Origin: Aeromonas encheleia
GTDB taxonomy: Bacteria > Pseudomonadota > Gammaproteobacteria > Enterobacterales > Aeromonadaceae
NCBI RefSeq assembly: GCF_900637545.1
Contig: NZ_LR134376.1
Coordinates: 3,181,001-3,245,000, forward strand
Length of the DNA stretch: 64,000 nucleotides
Direction of reading: 5' to 3'
Each line of letters begins with the position of its first letter. The first letter of the stretch is position 1. Positions 31,825 to 39,742 of this stretch are shown here, one piece after another. Below the pieces are notes generated by a model. The model searched no databases, had not been told where the DNA came from, and saw only the letters and a list, made by a program, of their open reading frames with translations. A program made the translations under genes and the position numbers.

Positions 31825-31864
31825 AAAAAAAACCACCGCCCTGTCTCGGGGCGGTGGTTTTTTA
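31825..31864. terminator. Bidirectional terminator
   Basis: The stem AACCACCGCCC/GGGCGGTGGTT is flanked by an A run on the left and TTTTTT on the right. It serves the rightward YgjV-like gene and the leftward 49-aa gene. Confidence 0.92.
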
Positions 31865-31903
31865 TTATCTGCGCAACCGGTAGCCATGATGGCCGTCGGC
31901 AGG

Positions 31904-32053
31904 CTAGTGTTCTGCCGCTTCCGGCTGGGGAACCTCGGTACGCTCCCGCTGCAGTTCATCGACCCTGGCCTGCCACTTGTCATGGGCCTGCTTCTGCCCT
32001 TGTGACTCAAACTCCTGGCGCATGGTGTCGATCTCTTGGTCAAGTTTTTCCAT
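31904..32053 (-). CDS. Small charged hypothetical protein, 49 aa
   Basis: The ATG at 32053 (minus) is preceded by AAGGAGACATCCTG. The frame ends at TAG at 31904-31906, just before a bidirectional terminator. The product starts MEKLDQEIDTMRQEFESQGQ and is highly charged, likely a single amphipathic helix or coiled coil, ending PQPEAAEH. I do not recognise a family. The strong ribosome-binding site and terminator support it as a gene. Confidence 0.68.
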   Translation of the reverse strand: MEKLDQEIDTMRQEFESQGQKQAHDKWQARVDELQRERTEVPQPEAAEH

Positions 32054-32610
32054 CAGGATGTCTCCTTACATCAATAGGGTTACACACTGGCTGACGGCAC
32101 TGTTGGCCAACCTGCTCACAGAGTGTGACACCACTATCCCCCCAACTGTCCAACGAAATAAACGATTGATTATCCATAAACCAATCTAAAAATTGGGTGA
32201 AGACTCTCCTGCAAGCAGGCCAACAGGGCCAGAGCAAGGGCGCTTGCCACCCTTGCCCGTTCCAATTGCGCAGCAATATCAGCCACCTATCCCCATGACT
32301 CTCACCGCCATTCCCCTGCTGCCGGCTCGGGCGCGCCTCCGGTTTGGCCGCCTCAAACCGCGACGGCAGTCGCCTTCCCTCGCCCCCGCCAGCCGCATTT
32401 TTGCCAGACGGCTCACATTTCAGGGGGTGGCAATAGCACACAAATCTCCATCCCCCGTGGCTGACCGGCGAGGCAGATGGCACCTTGCCCCCTTGGCCCT
32501 CATTCCAAAAACCACAATAACCATATGTTTTTAAATGATATTAAATGCGGACCGGCAGACTCCCCTCTCGAAACCAAAATGCGAGCAGGGTCACAGGCCC
32601 GGCGCACTGA
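32054..32610. other. Gene-free intergenic region upstream of the first fructose-family PTS gene
   Basis: No ORF with a credible ribosome-binding site was found. An AT-rich part around 32130-32190 may hold the promoter of the 49-aa gene, and another near 32515-32540 may hold a PTS promoter. Nothing else is recognised. Confidence 0.4.
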
Positions 32611-32645
32611 CACAAAAATCCAGTAAAGGGCACATATGTCCGATT
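32611..32645 (+). promoter_or_regulatory. 35-bp motif shared with the second PTS gene (copy 1)
   Basis: The stretch begins CACAAAAATCCAGT and ends ATATGTCCGAT. It is identical without gaps at 28 of 35 positions to 47150-47184. Both copies lie 83-96 bp upstream of the start codon of a paralogous PTS gene. The binding protein is unknown. Confidence 0.65.
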
Positions 32646-32728
32646 TCGATGAGACGGCAAGGGCGAAACAATAGACGGGTCAATTGTTACCCATCGCAAC
32701 GGCTCCACGAAGGAGCCAGGAGACACAT

Positions 32729-34624
32729 ATGCTCACCTCGTTGATAGATGAAGGACTGATCTGCCTCGACATCGCCGCCAAAGACAAGCAGGGGCTGTTT
32801 GTCGAGCTGGCCGCCCGGCTCAAGGCCAGCGGCAAGATTGCCAATCAGGATCAGTTCGTGCGCGACCTCTGGGCACGGGAAAATCTCGACAACACCGGCT
32901 TCGAGCAGGGGGTCGCCCTGCCCCACGCCAAGAGCGAGGTAGTACTCCACCCCGCCATCGTCATCGGCATCAGCCGCCAGGGGATCGACTACGGCGCCGA
33001 AGATGGGCAGCCCTCCAAGCTGTTCTTCATGATTGCCTCCCCGGCGGGGGGCGCCAACCACCATATCGAGGTGCTGGCCGAGCTCTCCACCAAGCTGCTT
33101 GAGCCAGGCTTCATCCCGCAGATGCAAGCGGCCAGCAGCAAGGCCGAGGTGCTCAGCCTGTTGACCAGCGCCCAGCCCGACCCCAAGCCGCGGCCACAAG
33201 CCAAAGCCCTGGCGAAGCCCAGCGTGCCTGAGCCCCAGGATCGCAGCATCAAGGCCCAGCTCGGCACCCTCAAGCAGCACCTGTTGTTTGGCACCTCCCA
33301 CATGATCCCCTTCATCGTCGCGGGGGGCGTCTTGCTGTCGCTGTCGGTGATGATGAGCGGCAAGGGCGCGGTGCCCGAGGCCGGGGTGCTCAAGGACATG
33401 GCCGACATGGGCATCGCGGGGCTGACGCTCTTCACCGCCGTGCTCGGCGGCTACATCGCCTACTCCATGGCAGACAAACCGGGCCTGGCTCCGGGCATGA
33501 TCGGCTCCTGGATCGCGGTGCAGCAGTTCCACACCGGTTTTCTCGGCGCCATCCTGGTGGGCTTCATCGCAGGCCTCATCGTCAATCAGCTCAAACGCAT
33601 AAAACTACCGGATTCCATGAGTTCGCTCGGCTCCATCTTCATCTATCCGCTGATCGGCACCTTCCTGGTGTGCGGCATAGTGATGTGGGTGATAGGCGCC
33701 CCCATCGCCGCCATGATGGACGGGATGAACCACTGGCTCTCCAGCATGGCAGGCTCCGGCAAGGTGATGCTGGGCGCCATCCTGGGCGGCATGACCGCCT
33801 TCGACATGGGCGGCCCGGTCAACAAGGTCGCCACCCTGTTCGCCCAGACCCAGGTCAACACCCAACCCTGGCTGATGGGCGGCGTCGGCATCGCCATCTG
33901 CGTGCCGCCACTCGGCATGGCGCTGGCCACCCTGCTCTCGCCCCGTCGTTACAAGAAAGAGGAGCGTGAAGCGGGCAAGGCGGCCGCCATCATGGGCATG
34001 ATCGGCATCAGCGAGGGGGCCATTCCCTTTGCCGCCGCCGACCCGGTGCGCGTCATCCCGGCAATCGTCGCGGGCGGCATCGTCGGCAACATCACCGGCT
34101 TCATGATGCACAGCATCAACCACGCCCCCTGGGGCGGCTGGATAGTGCTGCCGGTGGTGGAAGGCAAGATGGGCTACATCCTGGGCACAGTGCTCGGCGC
34201 CCTGACCACGGCCCTCATCGTCAACCTGCTGAAAAAGCCGGTGACCGAGGATGAAGAAGTGAGCCAGCCCGACAGCGACTACCAGGCCATCGAGGCCGAG
34301 GGTGAGGCGGACGTGCTCGCCATCACCGCCTGCCCCTCCGGCGTGGCCCACACCTTCCTCGCCGCCAAGAGCCTGCAAAAGGCGGCCGCCAAACAGGGGA
34401 TCAAGCTGAAAGTCGAGACCCAGGGCGCCAACGGCATCATCAACCGCATCACCGCCAAAGACGTGGCCAACGCGCGCTACGTCATCCTGGCCCACGACGT
34501 GGCCATCAAGAACCGGGAGCGATTCAAGGACATCGAGATCATCGATGTGAAGACCAAGGAGGCCATCCACAATCCGGAAGGGTTGCTGGCCCGCACCCTG
34601 GCAGGCAGCAGCAAGGTAGCCTGA
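32729..34624 (+). CDS. Fructose-family PTS permease, domain order EIIA-EIIC-EIIB
   Basis: The membrane permease imports and phosphorylates a sugar of the fructose/mannitol class. EIIA is residues 1-145 with phospho-His66 in GVALPHAKS. EIIC spans about 195-510 (FGTSHMIPFIVAGGVLL, GGMTAFDMGGPVNK, GISEGAIPFAAADP). EIIB is C-terminal with Cys535 in TACPSGVAHTF. The start at 32729 has tandem AGGAG; 32684 is an upstream in-frame start without family support. The EIIA is very similar to the one at 47280, but there EIIB is in the middle. The substrate cannot be told; no sugar-phosphate enzyme is adjacent. Confidence 0.92.
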   Translation: MLTSLIDEGLICLDIAAKDKQGLFVELAARLKASGKIANQDQFVRDLWARENLDNTGFEQGVALPHAKSEVVLHPAIVIGISRQGIDYGAEDGQPSKLFFMIASPAGGANHHIEVLAELSTKLLEPGFIPQMQAASSKAEVLSLLTSAQPDPKPRPQAKALAKPSVPEPQDRSIKAQLGTLKQHLLFGTSHMIPFIVAGGVLLSLSVMMSGKGAVPEAGVLKDMADMGIAGLTLFTAVLGGYIAYSMADKPGLAPGMIGSWIAVQQFHTGFLGAILVGFIAGLIVNQLKRIKLPDSMSSLGSIFIYPLIGTFLVCGIVMWVIGAPIAAMMDGMNHWLSSMAGSGKVMLGAILGGMTAFDMGGPVNKVATLFAQTQVNTQPWLMGGVGIAICVPPLGMALATLLSPRRYKKEEREAGKAAAIMGMIGISEGAIPFAAADPVRVIPAIVAGGIVGNITGFMMHSINHAPWGGWIVLPVVEGKMGYILGTVLGALTTALIVNLLKKPVTEDEEVSQPDSDYQAIEAEGEADVLAITACPSGVAHTFLAAKSLQKAAAKQGIKLKVETQGANGIINRITAKDVANARYVILAHDVAIKNRERFKDIEIIDVKTKEAIHNPEGLLARTLAGSSKVA

Positions 34625-34650
34625 CGAGACTGGCACTGACTGCAGATGAA

Positions 34651-34680
34651 AAAAACGAAGGGGCCTCAGGGCCCCTTCTT
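34651..34680. terminator. Bidirectional terminator between the PTS gene and the lipoprotein gene
   Basis: GAAGGGGCC/GGCCCCTTC has an A run on the left (a T run for the leftward gene) and TTGT on the right. Confidence 0.85.
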
Positions 34681-34752
34681 GTATGTCTGCGTACCGCGAG
34701 CCCGTCATGATGCTGACTGTGGCTCGCTCGGGATATCCCACCCGGTGCCGGA

Positions 34753-37083
34753 TCAGGGGGCCGGCTTGACCAGGGTATCGAGCCCGCTCACCACCAGGGT
34801 GCCCCTGCCTCCCGTCATCTTGTGGAAGTTGGTGCCCTGCTGGGAAGGGTTGTCGGTGCGGGCCAGCAGGGTGGCGCCATTGTTGTAGTTCTGGATCTCG
34901 GTGGCGGTGAGCGCCCGATCCGACAGGATCAGCAGCAGAGTACGAAACTCCTTCTGCGAGTTAGCGGCACTCGGCACCCTGGTCTGCTGGTCAACCGGGA
35001 TCCGGTTATAGGCATCGATACTGGCCGGATCCGTCATCTCGGATGCATCCATCAGCCCCATCAGGTAGAGCTCGATATCGGCGTAGTTGGCACTCACGCT
35101 GTTCAGCTGTCCGACGATGCCGAGCCAGGGAGCCCAGTGGCCGGTGGCAGGAGGGACCACCCAGTTTGCCCAGCGATGGGCCATCTCGTGCAGTATGGGG
35201 CCGTAGGTCGAGGTCGACAGGTACCTTTTCGCGTACAAAAACCAGATGCCCTGCAACTTGCCATCCGAGTGAAACTCCGCCGAGCTATCAAACATGCCAA
35301 GGCCGATGCCCGCCACATCGTTCCTGACGTGGGCGTACTCGCCGGTGGGCATATCTACAGGGGTCGTGGGAACCTCCTCGTTGTTCATCACCACTGTGAT
35401 GAAGTCGAACTCGTCCCGGAACTGCTCGTAGACCCGCCCGCTCAGCGCCTTGAGGGCGCTCTGTCCCTCGGGCGAGTTGATGGAGGTCGCATTCCAGAAT
35501 GCAAACTCCGCCTGGCTCAGCTGCAACGAGGCGATCTGGTTATACCGCGGTTCTATGACGATGGGTGCCACGGGTGCTACCGGCATCACAGTGAGCTGCG
35601 TCGCCGTACTGGTGACGCCGGCCAGGCTGGCGGTGATGAGCGCCAGCCCCTCGCTCAGGCCGCTGGCCTCCCCCCGGCTTCCATCCACGTTGCCGATAGT
35701 CGCGATGGTGGGGGCATCGGAGTACCAGATAGTGGAGGCATCGCCCGTCACATCCCGATTGCTGCCATCGGAGAGGGTCGCCACGGCCTGGAACTGCAGC
35801 CGGTTCCCGATGGACAAGGATGCCGCTGGCGGCGTGACCGCCAGACTGGTCACCACGGCGGATGACACAGTCACCGGAGCCGATGCACTGAACGGCATGC
35901 CCTCGACAGTGCCGCTCGCCGTGATGGTGGCAACGCCAGCCGTTTGCCCCGTCACCAGCCCCTTGCTGCCCTCGAGGTTGCTGACGGTCGCGATCTCGGG
36001 TTGGCTGCTGTGCCACTGTACGAGGGGGTTGTCGGTGACGTCGAACGATGTCCCGTCTGACAGATGCGCCACGGCGGTGAAGGCGAGCTGCAGCCCCACC
36101 GGGACTGTCCCGTCCGTCGGTTGCAACTCGAGCCGGGTGACGAAGGCCGAGCTTATCCTGAGCTGCTCGGTCGCATTGAGGGGCACCCCGTTGATGGTGC
36201 CGCTCACCCTGATGGTGGTGCCGCCCTGCGCCAGTCCGGTGACCAGCCCGCTGTCGCTGATGCTCGCCACCGCCGGATCGCTGCTGCTCCAGCTCAGGGC
36301 CTCATGCTCGGTCACATCGATGGGGGCACTGCCATCCGACAGGCTGGCGAAGGCGCTCAGCTGCGCACTCATCCCCACCGGCAGCGGATCTTGCGGGGCA
36401 TGGATATCCAGCCCGGTGATCAGGGCATCCGTCACTTCCAGTTGGGCCGAGGCCTGAAGCGGCTCGCCATTGACCGTTGCGACGGCCTCCAGGGTCAGTG
36501 CCCCGACCGCCAACCCGGTGGCCAGCCCCTTGCTGCCCTCCTCGTTGCTGACGACAGCCAAACTGTCGTCACTGCTGTGCCAGCTCAGGGCCGAGGCGTT
36601 GGTCACATCCCGCGACTGGCCGTCTGAGAAGCTGGCAGTGGCCACGAAGGCCTGGCTCAAGCCCACCGGCACAGTGGCACTGGCCGGGGTCAGCTGCAGC
36701 CCGGTCACATAGGTGTCGATGACCTCCACCCTGGCGGTGGCGCTGTAGGGTTCACTGTTCACCATGGCGGTCGTGGTGATGACCGCCGTGCCCGGGCTGA
36801 TCCCCTTGGCGAGGCCATGCTCATCCACTGTCACCACGGCGGCGTCACTGCTGCTCCAGGCGACGTCGGGGTGTTGGGTCACGTCCTGCACCGAGCCATC
36901 TTCCCAGGTCGCCTGCGCCTGGAACTGCTGCTCGAAACCGACGGGGACCCTGGCCTCACCCGGGCTTATCTGCAACGAAGAGAGGGGGTGACCATCCCCC
37001 GTGGAGCCCCCCTCATCGTCATCACCACAACCCAGCAGCGCCAGGGCCGCCAATCCTATCATCAAGCACTTAGCCAACTTCAT
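34753..37083 (-). CDS. Secreted lipoprotein with five BIG2-like domains and a C-terminal HExxH domain
   Basis: The signal peptide ends in lipobox ALLGC (Cys about residue 19), followed by acidic GDDDEGG, suggesting outer-membrane or surface placement. Five Ig-like BIG2 repeats of about 90 residues follow; each opens with a phrase like VTGLQLTPASATVPVG and contains VTxxxxxxWxSSD and ATI/AVISxxG. The C-terminal part (residues about 505-776) carries HEMAHRWANW near residue 632, an HExxH zinc-protease motif, with a possible third ligand downstream that I cannot assign. The start at 37083 has AAGGAG. A surface metalloprotease or adhesin is plausible; function unproven. Confidence 0.82.
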   Translation of the reverse strand: MKLAKCLMIGLAALALLGCGDDDEGGSTGDGHPLSSLQISPGEARVPVGFEQQFQAQATWEDGSVQDVTQHPDVAWSSSDAAVVTVDEHGLAKGISPGTAVITTTAMVNSEPYSATARVEVIDTYVTGLQLTPASATVPVGLSQAFVATASFSDGQSRDVTNASALSWHSSDDSLAVVSNEEGSKGLATGLAVGALTLEAVATVNGEPLQASAQLEVTDALITGLDIHAPQDPLPVGMSAQLSAFASLSDGSAPIDVTEHEALSWSSSDPAVASISDSGLVTGLAQGGTTIRVSGTINGVPLNATEQLRISSAFVTRLELQPTDGTVPVGLQLAFTAVAHLSDGTSFDVTDNPLVQWHSSQPEIATVSNLEGSKGLVTGQTAGVATITASGTVEGMPFSASAPVTVSSAVVTSLAVTPPAASLSIGNRLQFQAVATLSDGSNRDVTGDASTIWYSDAPTIATIGNVDGSRGEASGLSEGLALITASLAGVTSTATQLTVMPVAPVAPIVIEPRYNQIASLQLSQAEFAFWNATSINSPEGQSALKALSGRVYEQFRDEFDFITVVMNNEEVPTTPVDMPTGEYAHVRNDVAGIGLGMFDSSAEFHSDGKLQGIWFLYAKRYLSTSTYGPILHEMAHRWANWVVPPATGHWAPWLGIVGQLNSVSANYADIELYLMGLMDASEMTDPASIDAYNRIPVDQQTRVPSAANSQKEFRTLLLILSDRALTATEIQNYNNGATLLARTDNPSQQGTNFHKMTGGRGTLVVSGLDTLVKPAP

Positions 37084-37320
37084 TGCCACTCCTTCCTCTC
37101 TTCCTTGCCCGGACCACTCAGGGTGCGCCGGGGCCGCTGGTCGCCGCGGCTGTTTTTACCTGGCGCGGAGTAGAGCAACGGGGCCTGTCGTCGTCCACCG
37201 AAAGCCACGACAGATACAGGCTGCATTAAGAAAGGGTCAACAAAAGGTTGCGCCTGGCGCGGCAGCCCGCTGACGGCCTGCCCTGCACCCACCCAGGCCC
37301 TCGCGTCGGCCCCAAAGGTT

Positions 37321-37338
37321 GAGGCCCTTGCGGGCCTC
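37321..37338 (-). terminator. Candidate terminator after the aldose epimerase gene
   Basis: The GAGGCCC/GGGCCTC stem with a 4-nt loop lies 28 bp beyond the stop. On the minus strand it is followed by AACCTTT, a weak T tract. The remaining bases to the lipoprotein start at 37083 show no gene. Confidence 0.5.
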
Positions 37339-37365
37339 GAAATGGGGATGGGACGAGGCGCCGAC

Positions 37366-38223
37366 TCATGGCGTCGCCAGCAGGCTGATGGTCATGCCGA
37401 GGCTCATGCGATCGCCGCGCGCCAGCAGCCGCAGGCCGGGGTGACCGGCCATATGGTGGGCATTGGCGGCGTGACTCTGGGGCTCAAGGCAGACGAAGCC
37501 GCTGCCCTCGTCGGGCTGATAGAGCATCAGGAAGCCGCCATCGCTGGAGATCTGCAAGCGTTGATAGCGGCCCGGATGCTCGATCTCGGCCTGCCCGCGC
37601 CAGCCGCCATAACAGTGGTTAAGCCAGCCCTGTGGCCGCCGCCACTGGCGAAAGTCCAGGTTGGGCGCCAAGGCGCTGCTCCAGTTGGTTGGCAGGTGAT
37701 CCGCCCCCTCCTGCCAGACCCCGCTCGCCAGAAAGCGCAGCCGGGTCTGCTCATCGCGCCAGAAGAAGGGGTGAAAACCCGCACCATAGAGGCAGGGTAC
37801 CTCCCCCAGATGGGTCAAGCCGATGCGCGCCACCAGGCTAGGCCCCTGCAGGCGATAGTCGATCTCCGCCAGATAGTGAAAGGGGCCGTTATGGCCGGTG
37901 AGCTGCAGCGTCACCGAGCTGCCGGTCTGCGCCACCGTCTGCCATGGCCGCAGCCACCCCTCCCCGTGCAGGAAGAAGTCGGGATCGGCGTCGCTCTCGG
38001 GCAGAGGTTGCGCCTCCCCCCACAGCTCGAAGCCATTGCCCGCCACCCGGTTGGCCAGCGGCAACATGGGAAACAGGGCGCTCTGCCCCGGCTGCCAGGG
38101 GGCCTCGGGGTCGGTGTCCCGCAGCAGCGGGCGCCCTTTGTCATCCTCCAGCCCTAGCAGGCAGGCCCCCTGGGTTGAAACCCGCATCCGAAGATGCGGG
38201 TTGTTCAGGTTGTGCACCTTCAT
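37366..38223 (-). CDS. Aldose 1-epimerase family protein
   Basis: The family interconverts alpha and beta anomers of sugars in the cytoplasm. The 285-aa protein has the mutarotase landmarks FPMLPLANRVAGN (Asn/Arg pair), FFLHGEGWLRPW with a catalytic-type His, GAGFHPFF with the second conserved His near residue 150, and the C-terminal VCLEPQSHAANA holding the putative base Glu. The ATG at 38223 overlaps the transporter stop by 4 bp, so both are one operon. It probably conditions the sugar imported by the adjacent transporter. Confidence 0.88.
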   Translation of the reverse strand: MKVHNLNNPHLRMRVSTQGACLLGLEDDKGRPLLRDTDPEAPWQPGQSALFPMLPLANRVAGNGFELWGEAQPLPESDADPDFFLHGEGWLRPWQTVAQTGSSVTLQLTGHNGPFHYLAEIDYRLQGPSLVARIGLTHLGEVPCLYGAGFHPFFWRDEQTRLRFLASGVWQEGADHLPTNWSSALAPNLDFRQWRRPQGWLNHCYGGWRGQAEIEHPGRYQRLQISSDGGFLMLYQPDEGSGFVCLEPQSHAANAHHMAGHPGLRLLARGDRMSLGMTISLLATP

Positions 38224-39671
38224 GCAGAGGTGCTCGCCTTGGCCTGGGTCAGCTCCACCTTGCCCTGGGCCAGCTGGGCTTCCAGCGCCTCCAGGGTCAC
38301 GCCCTTGGTCTCGGGCACCTTGCGGTAGATGAAGATGAGGCCGGCGAAGCTGATGAGGCCATAGAGCAGGAAGCTACCCGCTGCCCCCAGTCCGGCATTG
38401 AGCAGCGGGAAGGTGTAGGTCAGCACGAAGCAGGCGATCCAGAGCGCCAGGGTGCCCGCCGACATGGCCAGACCCCGCACCCGGTTCGGGAAGATCTCCG
38501 AGAGCAGCACCCAGGTGACCGGCGCCAGGGTCAGGGCATAGATGGCGATGGCCGCCAGCACCAGCAACAGCACCGGCAGGCCCAACACGCCGCTGGCGTA
38601 GGCCGCCGCCATCATACCGTAGATGATGGTGAGACCGGCCGAGCCGATCAGCATCAGCTTGCGGCGACCTATCTTGTCCACCATGGGCAGCGCTATCAGG
38701 GTAAACAACAGGTTGATGAGGCCGGTGGCGACGATGGACTTGAGGGTGCTGTCGATGTCAAAGCCGGCGGAGGCGAAGATCTCCTGCGCGTAGTTGAAGA
38801 TGACGTTGATGCCGCACCACTGCTGGAACACCGCCAGCACTATGCCGATGATGAGGATGGGGCGCACCGAGGGTTTGCCCAGCTCCGCCAGGGACACCTT
38901 GTGGGTCTCCCCCACCAGGGTCTGGCGGATCTCGGCCAGGGTCTGTTTGGCATAGGCATCACCGCCTATCTTGCTCAGCATGCGGGACGCCTTCTCATAC
39001 TGCCCATCCTTGGCCAGCCAGCGGGGGGATTCCGGCACGAAGAACATCAGCACCAGAAACGCCAGGGCGGGCACCAGCTCGGCGCCGAACATCCAGCGCC
39101 AGCCGGACTGACCATTCCAGGTCGCCAGAATGTCGGCCTGGGTCGCGCTGCTGGCCACCGGATCGGCGATCATCAGGTTCACCAGCTGGGCGGCCAGCAC
39201 CCCGATGACGATGGTGAGCTGGTTGATGGCCACGAACTTGCCGCGCCTGTCGGCCGGGCTTATCTCGGCGATGTACATGGGGGAGAGCGCCGACGCGAGA
39301 CCGATCCCGATGCCGCCGATGATGCGGTAGACCACGAACAGATCGAAGTTGCCGGCCGCGGCCGTGCCCCAGGCCGAGATGGTGAACAGGACGGCCGCCA
39401 GGATCAGCGGCTTCTTGCGGCCGAAGCGATCGGACGACCAGCCGGAGATGGCGGCCCCCAGCACGCAGCCTACCAGCGCCGAGCTCATGGCCCAGCCGGA
39501 TTGGGCCGGATCCGTGATGGCGAAATAGGCCTCATAGAAGGGCTTGGCCCCGCCTATCACCACCCAGTCATAGCCGAACAGCAGGCCACCGCAGGCGGCC
39601 ACCAGGCAGATCATCCAGATGTAGCCCATATTGAGCCCACCCGTATCCATTTGATTTCGCGAACTTTTCAT
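38220..39671 (-). CDS. MFS sugar:proton symporter (XylE/GalP class)
   Basis: The 483-aa protein has 12 predicted membrane segments. Sugar-porter signatures are visible: GWSSDRFGRKKPL after helix 2, the PESPRWLAKDGQ motif after helix 6, QQWCGINVIFNYAQEIF in helix 7, and VPETKGVTLEALEAQ after helix 12. These match the xylose/galactose/glucose symporter family; the exact sugar is not evident. The start at 39671 has GAGAG upstream; the ATG at 39627 (MGYIWMICL) is an alternative nearer the first helix. It lies 71 bp after the DUF5107 gene, with a strong hairpin between. Confidence 0.92.
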   Translation of the reverse strand: MKSSRNQMDTGGLNMGYIWMICLVAACGGLLFGYDWVVIGGAKPFYEAYFAITDPAQSGWAMSSALVGCVLGAAISGWSSDRFGRKKPLILAAVLFTISAWGTAAAGNFDLFVVYRIIGGIGIGLASALSPMYIAEISPADRRGKFVAINQLTIVIGVLAAQLVNLMIADPVASSATQADILATWNGQSGWRWMFGAELVPALAFLVLMFFVPESPRWLAKDGQYEKASRMLSKIGGDAYAKQTLAEIRQTLVGETHKVSLAELGKPSVRPILIIGIVLAVFQQWCGINVIFNYAQEIFASAGFDIDSTLKSIVATGLINLLFTLIALPMVDKIGRRKLMLIGSAGLTIIYGMMAAAYASGVLGLPVLLLVLAAIAIYALTLAPVTWVLLSEIFPNRVRGLAMSAGTLALWIACFVLTYTFPLLNAGLGAAGSFLLYGLISFAGLIFIYRKVPETKGVTLEALEAQLAQGKVELTQAKASTSA

Positions 39672-39708
39672 GACTCACTCTCGCTATCTTGTGATTGTAG
39701 GGTACTGG

Positions 39709-39734
39709 GGCGCTCCGCACCGTGGCGGAGCGCC
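39709..39734 (-). other. Strong intercistronic hairpin between the DUF5107 and transporter genes
   Basis: A 10-bp perfect stem GGCGCTCCGC/GCGGAGCGCC with a 6-nt loop begins 8 bp after the DUF5107 stop. On the transcribed minus strand no T run follows, so it probably sets relative mRNA levels and is not a terminator. On the plus strand a GGTTTTTG follows, but no plus-strand gene precedes it. Confidence 0.65.
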
Positions 39735-39742
39735 GGTTTTTG

